From Tepidamorphus sp. (GTDB lineage: Bacteria; Pseudomonadota; Alphaproteobacteria; Rhizobiales; Tepidamorphaceae): DNA of 39,118 nucleotides. The notes beneath the pieces are model-generated. The model ran no database searches and had not been told where the DNA came from. It worked only from the letters and a program-made list of their open reading frames with translations. The stretch is taken from the NCBI GenBank assembly GCA_028280885.1, contig JANQKY010000050.1, positions 1-39,118 on the forward strand, given 5' to 3'. A program made the translations under genes and the position numbers. Positions 17,830 to 28,347 of this stretch are shown piece after piece. Each line of letters opens with the position of its first letter. Position 1 is the stretch's first letter.

Positions 17830-18507
17830 AAGCCTGGCAAGGGGCGGGTGAGTGAGAAAGGATACCCAAGTGAAGGGCGAAGGGCTCGCCTCGCTTTCCG
17901 CGTCATAAAGTCGTATTTCCACAATATAATCAGCGCCTTGGCATCACCCGCCTACCACCCTCCGATGCCATTGCCGGGCTTGTCCCACTATTGTCCGGCT
18001 CAGCGAGGGGGAACCTTTGGTTCTCAGCCTGGCCACCCCCTCGGCTGTCATCCTCGGACGTGTTCCGAGGATCCATGAACACCGCCGTCAGAATGGACGC
18101 TAACGACTGTGTTCATGGATTGCCGGGACAAGCCCGGCAATGACACGGGGGGGGGGGGGGAGCGGCAGGCGACATCGGACATCGCATGCGTCGAAGCGAA
18201 CGAAGTTGATGACGTCCGAGCTGGTGGTTTAGCGAGTGCGTGTCCCGCCACCTTGGCTCGCCGAAAATATTATACCAGACAAATGCTTAATCGACGTCGC
18301 CGGAATTGAACCGGACAACAGTGGAACACGTCCGGGCATGACAGCCGAGGGGGTGGCCAGGCTGAAAAATAAGGAACCTCGCCCCTGCCCTCGACGGCGT
18401 TCCGTAAATCGCCGGCTTTCTGTATGATCGAACCGTTGGCCGGCTATGGACGGCTTTGCCGGTCCGGGCCTTTGGGGGGACAGGTTCCGACCCATTAGGA
18501 GGCCGCG
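17830..18507. repeat. Intergenic repeat mosaic with nested inverted repeats and a G14 run
   Basis: No convincing gene lies in this 680-nt stretch. An 18-nt sequence at 17969-17986 recurs inverted at 18125-18142. A 28-nt sequence at 18024-18051 recurs perfectly inverted at 18338-18365, with partial match extending about 15 nt further. CCGGGACAAGCCCGG (18124 onward) is a hairpin in itself. A run of 14 G residues is at 18147-18160. Short frames across it encode repeat-type peptides and are not credible genes. It looks like accumulated small mobile or REP-type repeats. Confidence 0.7.
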
Positions 18508-19092
18508 ATGCAATGTCCTGTCTGCAAGGGAACCGGCGTAATGGAGCTGCCGCACGTGCCCGGAAATCGCGGCGGGTGGCTCGATACGACCTATACCTTC
18601 TCCGGCATGGAGTGCGGCGCCTGCAATGGCACCGGCGTCCGTCCGGACCGGGATGAGGTCGGGAAACCAACCCGTGCCGGCGCCATGATGTGGCCGACTG
18701 CGGGGGACGCCCGCAGCGAACCGGCTCCGCCCGAGCCGCCAAGCGCGGAAGAACAGCTTGGCGCCGCCCGCGCAGCGCTGATCTCGGCCCTGCGACACGC
18801 CGATCATATTCCGCCGGACGTTTCCGCCGGCTGGATCGGCGACCTGCCGTTGCTTGATGTCTATCGCCCGGAAACCGGGCAGGCCGTCCTTGCCGACATC
18901 CGGCAGGAATTCACCTGGGCGAAGGAGCGCTTCCGACCTGCCCGCGATATCTTCTCGATGAGCGTCACCGCCGAGATGGGCTTTGATGGCGAGATGCGCG
19001 AGATCGAGCGGCACTTAGGCTTTCTCGAGGCGCTCATGGAGCACGCCGCCTCGTGGCTCAGCGAGCATCCCGAAGAGCGCCGGAATCGTTGA
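18508..19092 (+). CDS. Protein with paired CxxCxGTG zinc-binding motifs, function unknown
   Basis: This 194-aa protein begins MQCPVCKGTGVMEL and, about 35 residues on, has CGACNGTGVRP. Two CxxCxGTG knuckles are the pattern of the DnaJ cysteine-rich zinc domain, here without a J domain. The remaining region (about 65-194) is a Pro/Ala-rich linker and a helical domain with no family I recognise. The start is firm: TAGGAGGCCGCG precedes ATG. It stands alone between the repeat mosaic and the convergent B6 operon. A zinc-binding role is inferred from the cysteine spacing. Confidence 0.75.
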   Translation: MQCPVCKGTGVMELPHVPGNRGGWLDTTYTFSGMECGACNGTGVRPDRDEVGKPTRAGAMMWPTAGDARSEPAPPEPPSAEEQLGAARAALISALRHADHIPPDVSAGWIGDLPLLDVYRPETGQAVLADIRQEFTWAKERFRPARDIFSMSVTAEMGFDGEMREIERHLGFLEALMEHAASWLSEHPEERRNR

Positions 19093-19163
19093 AGACAGCA
19101 ACCGCTGAACCCAGGCGGGAGACTCCTGTGGCGCCGCAGCGACGCCCCAGAAGAAACCGAAGC

Positions 19164-19961
<798 letters not shown>

Positions 19962-19981
19962 TCATCCGTTCGTCAAAGTGA

Positions 19982-21160
19982 TCAGCCATCCGCGTCGATC
20001 GCAGCCAGCGCCGCCTCGATGCCGGCCCCGGTCGCGACCGGCCGGCCGAGCGCGCCAAGCGCGCCGCCGAGCGCCGTCAGCGCGGCCACCGCGTAGATCG
20101 GCTGGGCGGTCGGTCCCATATGGCCGATGCGGGTGAGCTTGCCGAGCGTCTCGGCCCGCCCCGACGACAGGACGACGCCGTAGCGCTCGCGCACGGTTGC
20201 CCGAAGCTGGGCCTCGTCGATCCCGTCGGGCGTTTTCAGCGCCGTCGTCGTCGGCGAGGCGATCGCCGGGCTGGCGGCCCATAGCTCCAGCCCCATCGCG
20301 CCAAGGCCGGCCCGGGTCGCCTTCGCCGTCAGCGCATGGCGCGCCCAGACGTTTTCCGGGCCCTCGTCCAGATAGAGGTCGAGCGCGGCCTCCAGGCCGT
20401 TGATCTCGGCGACCGACGGGGTGAACGGGAACGGCTCGGTCTTCGACCAGGCGTTTTCCCAGTCGAGGATCGACAGCATCGAGGCGCGCGGCGCCTTGTC
20501 GTTCGCCTTCATCTTGTCCCAGGCCCGGTCGCTGACATGCAGCAGCGTCAGGGCCGGCGGCGCGCCCAGGCACTTGTTGGCGCCGGTCACGTAGATATCG
20601 GCCCGACAGTCCTCGGGATGGGTCTTCATGCCGCCGAAGGAGGACACTGAATCGACGATCAGATAGCCGCCGTGCTCGGCGACGATCGCGCCGATCTCGT
20701 CGATCGGGTTGATGGTGCCCGACGGCGTGTCGTGATGGCAGACGGAGACCACCGAGATCTCGGGATGGGCTTTGAGCTTGTCGGCGACCGCCTGCGGGTC
20801 GATCGCCTCGTTATAGGGCACCTCGATCTCCACGAGGTTCGGCGAATAGCGCAGCGCCCAGTAGCCGAAGCCCTTGCCATAGACCCCCGAGGCGAGATTG
20901 AGCACGGTGTCGTCCGGCGTGATCAGCGAGGCGACTGCGGCTTCGAGGCCGAGCACCGGCTCGCCCTGCAGGATCACCGGCTTGGTGGAAGACCTGAGCG
21001 CTGTCTGCGCCTTGCCGACGACGCGTTCGTAGGTCGCCTGAAAGGCCGGGTCGAAATCATAGAGGACGGTGCGCGACAGCGCCCGCAGCACGTCCGGGTA
21101 AGCATTGACCGGTCCCGAGGTCAGCGTGATGACGGGATCGGCTTCGGGGGCGTAGCGCAT
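19982..21160 (-). CDS. ppat: Pyridoxamine-pyruvate transaminase
   Basis: This 392-aa fold-type I class V aminotransferase converts pyridoxamine plus pyruvate to pyridoxal plus alanine. Here the vitamer is the substrate, not a cofactor. The Schiff-base Lys is Lys196 in VTGANKCLGAPP, the cofactor-site Asp lies in LIVDSVSSFGG, and Glu67 in LQGEPVLGLEAA corresponds to the substrate-pocket Glu of the M. loti enzyme. The C-terminal SGRAETLGKLTRIGHMGP holds the Arg that binds pyruvate carboxylate. The whole length and these stretches match my memory of M. loti PPAT far better than serine- or alanine-glyoxylate transaminases. AAGGAACGGCC precedes ATG. Confidence 0.92.
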   Translation of the reverse strand: MRYAPEADPVITLTSGPVNAYPDVLRALSRTVLYDFDPAFQATYERVVGKAQTALRSSTKPVILQGEPVLGLEAAVASLITPDDTVLNLASGVYGKGFGYWALRYSPNLVEIEVPYNEAIDPQAVADKLKAHPEISVVSVCHHDTPSGTINPIDEIGAIVAEHGGYLIVDSVSSFGGMKTHPEDCRADIYVTGANKCLGAPPALTLLHVSDRAWDKMKANDKAPRASMLSILDWENAWSKTEPFPFTPSVAEINGLEAALDLYLDEGPENVWARHALTAKATRAGLGAMGLELWAASPAIASPTTTALKTPDGIDEAQLRATVRERYGVVLSSGRAETLGKLTRIGHMGPTAQPIYAVAALTALGGALGALGRPVATGAGIEAALAAIDADG

Positions 21161-21189
21161 GGCCGTTCCTTCTCCGTTATGCGTGGGGC

Positions 21190-22032
<843 letters not shown>

Positions 22033-22054
22033 TCACCGGGGCTGATTACGTTTG

Positions 22055-22990
22055 TCAGCGTTCTCCCCGCTGATAGGGAATGCCGAGCGCCGCCGGCAGG
22101 CTGGAGCGCCGGCCGAACACGACCAGCATGACGATCACCGCCAGGAACGGGATCATCTGGATGACGTCGGTGGGAATGTTGATGCCGGCGACCTGAAGCG
22201 CGGTGGTCAGCGCCAGGCTCACGCCGAACAGCAATGCGCCGAATAAGACCCACATCGGCCGGCCGCGCGCCAGCATGGCGAGAACGATGCCGAGGAAACC
22301 GGCGCCATTGGTGATGAAGGGCACGAACAGGCCGGCGCCGACATTGGCGAGATAGGCCCCGCCGATGCCCGCCAGCGCGCCCGTCGCCAGCACCGCGACC
22401 GTCCGGGTGGTGGCGACATCGACGCCGGCGACATCGAGCGCCGCCGGCTTGTCGCCGGCCGCCTGCAAATTGAGGCCGAACTGGGTGCGCCGGTAGAGGA
22501 AGATCATCACGAAGACCAGCGCGACCGACAGATAGACCATCGGATGGTGCTTGAAGAGCGCCGGCCCGATGACGGGAATGTCGGCGAGCAGCGGGATTTC
22601 CAGGATCTGCGGGGCCGGCAGGCGCGGATAGGTGCGCGAGAACTGGATGTGATGCAGGAGCGCGGTGAGGCCCTCGAGCCCCAGCGTCAGGCCGATGCCG
22701 ATGACGATCTGGTTGAGGCCGAGCCGCACGCATAAGAGCGCCATGACCAGCGCGACGGCGAGCCCGGCGGCCGCCCCGCCGATAAAGCCGAGCCAGATCG
22801 ACTCCGCCTGATACGCCGTCAGGAAGCCGAAATAGGCCCCTGCGATCATCATGCCCTCGATGCCGATATTGAGGACGCCGGCCTTTTCCGACATCTGCTC
22901 GCCAAGGCCTGCCAGCAGCAGCGGCACGGCGGCGGTGATCGCGCCGAAGAACAGGGCCCCTAGGAACATCTGTGTGAACAGCGCGTCCAT
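22055..22990 (-). CDS. BMP-type ABC transporter permease (second, YufQ/NupQ-like)
   Basis: This 311-aa inner-membrane permease has eight to ten hydrophobic helices. It starts MDALFTQMFLGALFFGAITAAVPLLLAGLGE and contains KAGVLNIGIEGMMIAGAYFGF, the signature of the second permease of BMP-family sugar/nucleoside ABC importers. AALDVAGVDVATTRTVAVLATGALAGIGGAYL is the coupling-loop region. It is separated from the first permease gene by 6 nt. Nucleosides are the usual substrate of this family. Direct linkage to B6 genes suggests pyridoxine, pyridoxamine or pyridoxal here. Confidence 0.88.
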   Translation of the reverse strand: MDALFTQMFLGALFFGAITAAVPLLLAGLGEQMSEKAGVLNIGIEGMMIAGAYFGFLTAYQAESIWLGFIGGAAAGLAVALVMALLCVRLGLNQIVIGIGLTLGLEGLTALLHHIQFSRTYPRLPAPQILEIPLLADIPVIGPALFKHHPMVYLSVALVFVMIFLYRRTQFGLNLQAAGDKPAALDVAGVDVATTRTVAVLATGALAGIGGAYLANVGAGLFVPFITNGAGFLGIVLAMLARGRPMWVLFGALLFGVSLALTTALQVAGINIPTDVIQMIPFLAVIVMLVVFGRRSSLPAALGIPYQRGER

Positions 22991-22996
22991 GCCGCT

Positions 22997-24088
22997 CTAG
23001 GCCCTCGTCTTCTTGAGGAAGCGGCTGTCGACATATTCGACGATCGCCAGCACGATCAGCACGGTGGCGATCAGCACCAGGGTGAAGTGGTTCGGCACGC
23101 CGAGGCGGCGGGCCGCGCTTTCGCCGCCGATCGACAGGACGGAGAGCAGCAGCACGAAGCCGATCGCGGCAAAGCCGTTGAAGCGGGCGAGGAACACCAT
23201 CGGGATGACGAGCAGCCCGTAGCCCGGATTCCAATCGGCGCGCACATTGCCCTGGACGCCGATGATATCGACGGCACCGGCGAGACCCGCAAGCCCCGCC
23301 GACAGAGCGAAGACGGCGACCGTCAGGCGTGGCACGTTTAAGCCGGCATGAATCGCGGCATGCGGATTGGCGCCGACCGTGCGCAGCTTCAGGCCGAAGG
23401 CGGTACGCGTCATCAGGATATGGACGGCGATGATCGCGACGAGGCCGAGCAGCAGCCCGCTCGAGATGGTCGTGTCGAACAGGCGCGGCAGCCGGTCCTC
23501 GACGGGAAGCGTCCGCGTCTGCGGCACGGTGGTGTTCGGGTCGAGGAAGGCGAGCTTCACCAGCACATTGGCAAGCGAGATGCCCAGGAAGGTCATCATC
23601 AGCGTCGTGATGATCTCGTTGACGCCGTGATAGGCCTTGAGCAGGGCGGGCACGAGCGACCAGGCCATCGCGACGCAAGCCGCGATCACGAAGGCGATCA
23701 CGGCGGCAAGCCAGGCCGGCACGACGGCCACCAGCAACGGCGCGCTTGCCGCCGCCGTCACCGCGCCGAGCAGGAACTGGCCGTCGACGCCGAGATTCCA
23801 GATGCCGGCCCTGAAGGCGACGATCAGGCCGGCGGCCAGGAACAGCATCGGCGCCATGCGGGTCAGCGTCTGCTGGATGCCGCTTGGCGAAAACAGGCCG
23901 CGGTCGAGGACATAGGCATAGTATTTGATCGGGTCGACGCCGACGAAGACCAGGATCAGGCCGGCGATGATCAGCGACACGAGGATCGGCCCGACGGTGA
24001 GCAGGATGCGATGACCGAGCGCGGACAGGAGTTCGGCGCGCGGACGCGGCTCGGGATTGTCGCTTGCCTGGAGCGCGTCGGTGCTCAT
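22997..24088 (-). CDS. BMP-type ABC transporter permease (first, YufP/NupP-like)
   Basis: This 363-aa inner-membrane permease has about ten helices. Typical are FSPSGIQQTLTRMAPMLFLAAGLIVAFRAGIWNLGVDGQFLLGA near the N-terminus (core GIWNLGVDGQFLLGA) and YHGVNEIITTLMMTFLGI in the middle. The coupling segment is RTVGANPHAAIHAGLNV. The start overlaps the ATPase stop as ATGA, so the two are translationally coupled. With the other permease it should form the channel for the substrate captured by the BMP protein. Confidence 0.88.
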   Translation of the reverse strand: MSTDALQASDNPEPRPRAELLSALGHRILLTVGPILVSLIIAGLILVFVGVDPIKYYAYVLDRGLFSPSGIQQTLTRMAPMLFLAAGLIVAFRAGIWNLGVDGQFLLGAVTAAASAPLLVAVVPAWLAAVIAFVIAACVAMAWSLVPALLKAYHGVNEIITTLMMTFLGISLANVLVKLAFLDPNTTVPQTRTLPVEDRLPRLFDTTISSGLLLGLVAIIAVHILMTRTAFGLKLRTVGANPHAAIHAGLNVPRLTVAVFALSAGLAGLAGAVDIIGVQGNVRADWNPGYGLLVIPMVFLARFNGFAAIGFVLLLSVLSIGGESAARRLGVPNHFTLVLIATVLIVLAIVEYVDSRFLKKTRA

Positions 24089-25665
24089 GCCGCAAGCCCG
24101 CCCATCAGACGGCCGACGGCGTTACGCGCGCCTGGTTCGTTATCGACCGTGCCGACGATGCGGCCGGCCGAGAGGACCGCGATCCGGTCGCTCAAGGCCA
24201 GAAGTTCGTCGAGATCGGTGGAAATCAGCAAGACCGCCTTGCCGGATTGGGCGACATCACCGATGCGGGACCGGGTCGCGAGCGTGTTGGCGAGGTCGAG
24301 GCCGTAGGTCGGCTTGTTGAAGATGACGGCCTTGGCGCCTTCCGCCAGTTCGCGGGCAAGCAGCGCCTTCTGAATGTTGCCGCCGGACAGGCGGCCGATC
24401 GGCGTGTGTTCCGATGGCGTGCGCACGTCATATTGCCGGATGAGATCGCGGGCATGCGCGTCGATCGCGGCGGTCTGCTCGATACCGTTCCGCCAGAACG
24501 GCGGATCGCCGATCTGCTTCAAAAGCAGGTTGATGGAGACCGGGAAACTCCCGACCGTCCCCTCCCCGAGCCGGTCGTCGGTCAGGTAGCGCAGGCCGGC
24601 ATCGCGCCGGGCATGGACCGGCCAGTCGGTCACCGGCTTTCCGTCGAAGCGGATATCGCCGCCATCGGCCCGCTGCTGGCCGGCCAGGACGCGGGCAAGC
24701 TGGGTCTGGCCGTTGCCGTCGATCCCGGCAATGCCGAGGATTTCACCGGGCCGGACGTCGAAGGCGATATCGTTGAGGCCGGGATTGCCGCGTGCCGGCG
24801 CGAGCGTCAGGCCCGACACCGACAGGAGCGGCTGCCGGTCGCGCAACTCCGGATGCGGCGAGCGGACAACGTCCTCGGGGTCGCCGCTGCGCTTGCCGAA
24901 CATCATCTCGACGAATTCCGCGATCAGCTGATCATGGTCGAGCGAGCGGAACCGGTCCGGGCTGATCTCGCCGACCTTGCGGCCGAGCTTCAGCACCGAA
25001 ATACGGTCGCCGAAGGCGGCGGCCTCCTTCAGCTTGTGGGTGATGAAGACGACGGCAAGGCCGCGCTTGACCAGTTGCCGCATCAGGTCGCCGAGTTCCT
25101 CGATACCCTCCGGTGTCAGCATCGAGGTCGATTCATCGAGGATCAGCACCCGGCTGTTGCGCGACAGGGCGCGCAGGATCTCGACCTGCTGCTGCTCACC
25201 GAGCGACAGGTCGGCGGCGAGCGCGTCGAGGTCGATTTCGATGCCGAGCGATTTCGACAGGTCTTCGATGCGCCGCTGCAGGCTCTCCTTGCGCGGCCGG
25301 CGCCACCACGGTTCGCCGAGCAGCAGGTTTTCGGCGACCGTCAGGGTCGGCACCAGCATCGTATGCTGGAACACCGTGCCGATGCCGAGCGCCAGGGCGT
25401 GGCGCGGCGAGGCGATCTGCGTTGCCCGGCCATCGATGGCGATCGTCCCCTCGTCGGGCGCGATGAGCCCAGACAGAAGGCCGATCAGGGTCGATTTGCC
25501 GGCGCCGTTCTCACCCAGCAGCACATGTACCTCGCCCGGCCGGATCGCCATGTCGATATCATCATTGGCGACGACGCCCGGAAACCGTTTCGTCACGCCG
25601 GACAGCGTGACGATTGGTTCAGCAATAGAACTGTCGGCGGAGCTGTTGGGGGATCCGGCGGTCAC
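24085..25665 (-). CDS. BMP-type ABC transporter ATPase with two fused ABC domains
   Basis: This 526-aa protein has two ABC domains in tandem. Domain 1 (about 17-250) is complete: GENGAGKST at 51-59, signature LSLGEQQQVEI, Walker B RVLILDESTSML and switch His in FITHKLKEA. Domain 2 (about 265-515) is degenerate: the P-loop reads GIDGNGQTQLA, the signature LSGGNIQKALLAREL is intact, but Walker B reads AVIFNKPTYGLD, with Asn-Lys in place of Asp-Glu. Such asymmetry is usual in BMP/ribose-type ATPases. The start is a GTG with a weak ribosome site. A strong stem-loop separates it from the binding-protein gene. Confidence 0.9.
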   Translation of the reverse strand: MTAGSPNSSADSSIAEPIVTLSGVTKRFPGVVANDDIDMAIRPGEVHVLLGENGAGKSTLIGLLSGLIAPDEGTIAIDGRATQIASPRHALALGIGTVFQHTMLVPTLTVAENLLLGEPWWRRPRKESLQRRIEDLSKSLGIEIDLDALAADLSLGEQQQVEILRALSRNSRVLILDESTSMLTPEGIEELGDLMRQLVKRGLAVVFITHKLKEAAAFGDRISVLKLGRKVGEISPDRFRSLDHDQLIAEFVEMMFGKRSGDPEDVVRSPHPELRDRQPLLSVSGLTLAPARGNPGLNDIAFDVRPGEILGIAGIDGNGQTQLARVLAGQQRADGGDIRFDGKPVTDWPVHARRDAGLRYLTDDRLGEGTVGSFPVSINLLLKQIGDPPFWRNGIEQTAAIDAHARDLIRQYDVRTPSEHTPIGRLSGGNIQKALLARELAEGAKAVIFNKPTYGLDLANTLATRSRIGDVAQSGKAVLLISTDLDELLALSDRIAVLSAGRIVGTVDNEPGARNAVGRLMGGLAA

Positions 25666-25695
25666 TGCGCAGAACTTTCTTAAATACAGTTTGGT

Positions 25696-25723
25696 CGTAC
25701 CGGGGCCGGTCGGCCCCGGTACG
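25696..25723 (-). other. 12-bp intergenic stem-loop after the BMP binding-protein gene
   Basis: CGTACCGGGGCC and GGCCCCGGTACG pair perfectly around a 4-nt loop, 8 nt after the BMP stop. No T-run follows on the transcribed strand, so it is more likely a 3'-end protector or partial terminator that favours binding-protein expression over the membrane components. Confidence 0.6.
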
Positions 25724-25731
25724 GCTTTTGA

Positions 25732-26760
25732 TTACTCCTTGACGTCCGACATGCGGGCGCGCACCTCGGTCGCCTCGAAGACCGGCTCGACGACGATGGT
25801 GCCGTCGATGATCTGGTCGCGCAGACCCATGATCTCGGTCCAGACCTCGTCGGGCACCTGCGGCGTCTTCAGAAGCTTGACGGAATCGTCCTTCAGGCCG
25901 ATCGCGTAGCTCTTGGTGCCGAAGGTATCGGCCTTCAGGTCGTTGATCATGGCCGTATAGACCGGGGTGATGTCCCAGATGACCGATGAGAGCAGATGGC
26001 CCTTGTCGAGCGAGGACTTGTCGCCGATCACGTCGATGAACAGCACCTTGCCGCCATCGGGTGCCGGCGTCGTCTCGACGGCCTGCAGCATGCCGAAGCT
26101 CGAGCCGTTGCCCTGGCCGAAGATGATGTCGGCACCGGCCGCGATAACGCTTTCGGTGACGCGCTTGCCACCGGCGGCGTCGGAATAGGCGGCGGGTCCG
26201 ATCACCGCGTAGATCACCTTGACGTCCGGGTTCTCCGCCTTGACGCCCTCGGCGAAGCCCGCCGACTGCGAGTTCCAGGACGGCGGCTCGCCGGACACGA
26301 CGATGCCGACCGTGCCGCTGCGGCTCAGTTTCGCGGCCATCCGGCCGGCGAGATAGGCCCCGTCATGGCCCGACAGCGTGTAGTCGGCGATCAGGCCCTT
26401 GGTCAGCGCGGTCGGCGTGTCGACGATCGCGACGGGAACATTGAGTTCCTTGGCGATCTCGGGCGCTGCCGTGTTGTAGCCGCTGGCATGGGCGAACATC
26501 AGGTCGGCGCCCTCCTCGGCCAGTTCGCGCAGGGTCGGGCGGACATCGCCATAGCCGAGCCCTTGCGCGACGAGGACCTCGACGCCGGTCGCCTTGCCGG
26601 CCGCCTTGGCGGCCTCGACGCCCTGCTGGTTCCAGCCGAAATCGGTGCCCTCTTCCGGCGTCAGCACCGCGATGGTGTTGACTTCCGCGGCTTGCGCTAC
26701 GCCGATGGCCAGCCCTGCCGCAAGCACGGCTGCGACGCCTGTAATCTGCAACGTTTTCAT
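25732..26760 (-). CDS. BMP-family substrate-binding protein, candidate B6-vitamer binder
   Basis: This 342-aa periplasmic protein has a signal peptide (MKTLQITGVAAVLAAGLAIGVAQAA). The domain is BMP/Med type: IAVLTPEEGTDFGWNQQGVEAA at the start, DLMFAHASGYNTAAPEIAKE, GIVVSGEPPSWNSQSAGFAEG, and IIFGQGNGSSFGMLQAVE. No lipobox Cys is present, so it is soluble rather than a lipoprotein. It is the first gene of the seven-gene operon ending with three B6-degrading enzymes. The ribosome site AGGGAGAACCAT precedes ATG. Known BMP proteins bind nucleosides and similar compounds; B6 binding is inferred from context. Confidence 0.88.
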   Translation of the reverse strand: MKTLQITGVAAVLAAGLAIGVAQAAEVNTIAVLTPEEGTDFGWNQQGVEAAKAAGKATGVEVLVAQGLGYGDVRPTLRELAEEGADLMFAHASGYNTAAPEIAKELNVPVAIVDTPTALTKGLIADYTLSGHDGAYLAGRMAAKLSRSGTVGIVVSGEPPSWNSQSAGFAEGVKAENPDVKVIYAVIGPAAYSDAAGGKRVTESVIAAGADIIFGQGNGSSFGMLQAVETTPAPDGGKVLFIDVIGDKSSLDKGHLLSSVIWDITPVYTAMINDLKADTFGTKSYAIGLKDDSVKLLKTPQVPDEVWTEIMGLRDQIIDGTIVVEPVFEATEVRARMSDVKE

Positions 26761-26854
26761 ATGGTTCTCCCTTTCCCTTCCGTCGGCTCCTAGATTGAGC
26801 GTAATGTGCTTCCGATTACCAGCCTTCTGTTGTGCCGTTCACGAGGAAGCACGC

Positions 26855-27286
26855 TTGAAAAAACATCTGGTCGCCACCGCCGCACTCGGTCTCCTCGCCA
26901 CAAATGCGATGGCGGTCGAGTTGCGCGAAATCGAGGTGCGGACGGGAACCGACGGCCTCAGCCCCGTCTCGGTGTCGATCGACAACCGGTCCGGACGCGA
27001 GGTCGTCTGCGTCGGTGAACTGGCGCATTGGTACTCGGCCGAACTGGCCCGCGCGCCGGCGGGCGCGACAGCGCGGATCGCCCTGTGGTTCGACCCCGAG
27101 ACCGGCACCACTTCGGCGCTCAACGCGCATAAGGAAAACATGCCGGTCGAATCGCTGTGGTGCGGGATCGCGGGGCGCGCATACGAGACGCGGTCGCAGG
27201 TCGCGCTCGCACGCGATGTCGATGCGCCCGTCACCGCCCTCGCGCTGACCTGCTCCCTGGCCGAAGACCGTCTCGTCTGCGAATAG
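26855..27286 (+). CDS. Small exported protein, function unknown
   Basis: This 143-aa protein starts with TTG after GAGGAAGCACGC. Translation from there gives a clean signal peptide (MKKHLVATAALGLLATNAMA). The mature part has VELREIEVRTG, three Cys residues (VVCVGELAHW, LWCGIAG, LTCSLAEDRLVCE has two more) and a predicted beta-rich character. The disulfide-capable Cys pairs and the CSLAEDRLVCE ending fit a periplasmic location. I do not recognise the family. It sits divergently from the BMP operon and convergently with the TRAP operon. No ATG start is available that would keep the signal peptide. Confidence 0.6.
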   Translation: MKKHLVATAALGLLATNAMAVELREIEVRTGTDGLSPVSVSIDNRSGREVVCVGELAHWYSAELARAPAGATARIALWFDPETGTTSALNAHKENMPVESLWCGIAGRAYETRSQVALARDVDAPVTALALTCSLAEDRLVCE

Positions 27287-27307
27287 GCCACGTCGTCCTA
27301 GCCTCTC

Positions 27308-28321
27308 CTAGTTGTTGGCCGCATCCACCAGCGCCTTCAGGCGGTCGTATTCCGCCTTCACCTCAGGATCGGCGGCGACGAGCTCGGCGGCAAGGGTGGC
27401 GAAGTCCGCTTCCATCTCAGCCTGCTCGGCGTCCGACAGCCGGTTCACCTGGCCGCCATTGTCGCCCCAGATGCCGTAGGTGCGCTCGACATTGCCGACG
27501 CCCCAGTCGAAGACCGCAAGCTCCGCCTCGCGGCCCGCTTCCAGGATAGCAGCCTGGACGTCCTCGGGCTGGCTCTGGAACCAGTCCTCGTTGACGACCG
27601 TGACGGAGACGATCTCGGCGAAGCGCAGGTCGGTGATGTGCTTGCCGACATCGTAGAACTTGAAGGCGGTCAGGATCGGCATGCCGACCAGCAGGCCGTC
27701 GAGCCCGCCGCTCTGCAGGGCCGGCACCACCTCCGACAGGGCAAGCGGCAGCGGCGTCGCGCCGAGCTGTTCCATCGGCTTGACCTGCATCGGCGAGGCG
27801 AAGGTGCGGATTTTCAGGCCCTTGAACTGGTCGAGGCTGTCGACCGGCTCCTTGGTGAACACCACCGTCGGGCTGTTGTAGATCGCGCCGACCACCCGAA
27901 GCCCCTTGTTGAGGAACATGGTCTCCAGGTAGTCGCGGAAGTTTGGATCGTGGATCGCCGCCGCAACGTCGTCTGGCGACTTGAACAGGCCGGGCACGTC
28001 GAAGGCCTGGAAGCGCGGGTCGACATTGGTCATGAAGGAGGTCGGCGTGGTGAAGGCCTCGATGGTGCCGAGCAGCACGCCCTCCGACATACGCGGGATG
28101 GGTCCGAGCTGGCTTGCCGGAAAGATCTCGACCGTCACCGCGTCGCCGACCTTGCCGTTCAGCTTTTCCGCGAACACCTTCTGCCATTCGTGCTGGACAT
28201 CGTTGATGGTGGCGCTGGCGAGTTTCATCGTCGCGGCGGCCGACGGGCCGGCGACACCTGCGAGACCGGCAAGGGTCAGCGCCGCGGATAGTGCGATTGC
28301 GCGGAATGGATTGCGGTTCAT
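27308..28321 (-). CDS. TRAP transporter solute-binding protein (DctP family)
   Basis: This 337-aa periplasmic binding protein has a signal peptide to about residue 30. FPASQLGPIPRMSEGVLLGTIEAFTT, LKIRTFASPMQVKPMEQLGATPLPLALSEVVPALQSGGLDG (core KIRTFASPMQ and LSEVVPALQSGGLDG) are standard DctP elements. The Arg in KIRT binds the ligand carboxylate in this family. It is the last gene of the leftward block C. With 4-pyridoxate-converting enzymes in the same operon, a pyridine carboxylate such as 4-pyridoxic acid is a plausible ligand (inference). Confidence 0.9.
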   Translation of the reverse strand: MNRNPFRAIALSAALTLAGLAGVAGPSAAATMKLASATINDVQHEWQKVFAEKLNGKVGDAVTVEIFPASQLGPIPRMSEGVLLGTIEAFTTPTSFMTNVDPRFQAFDVPGLFKSPDDVAAAIHDPNFRDYLETMFLNKGLRVVGAIYNSPTVVFTKEPVDSLDQFKGLKIRTFASPMQVKPMEQLGATPLPLALSEVVPALQSGGLDGLLVGMPILTAFKFYDVGKHITDLRFAEIVSVTVVNEDWFQSQPEDVQAAILEAGREAELAVFDWGVGNVERTYGIWGDNGGQVNRLSDAEQAEMEADFATLAAELVAADPEVKAEYDRLKALVDAANN

Positions 28322-28347
28322 TTGGTCGGTCCTCCGGAGTTTTGTTA

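Noticed and set aside
18270..18330. Possible tRNA on the minus strand
   Set aside because: A T-arm-like CCGGTTCAATTCCGG is present, but no anticodon arm, D arm or pairing acceptor stem could be built around it.
18229..19014. 261-codon minus-strand frame over the CxxCxGTG gene
   Set aside because: It starts in the repeat mosaic, lacks a ribosome site, and the plus strand has TAGGAGG followed by a coherent protein.
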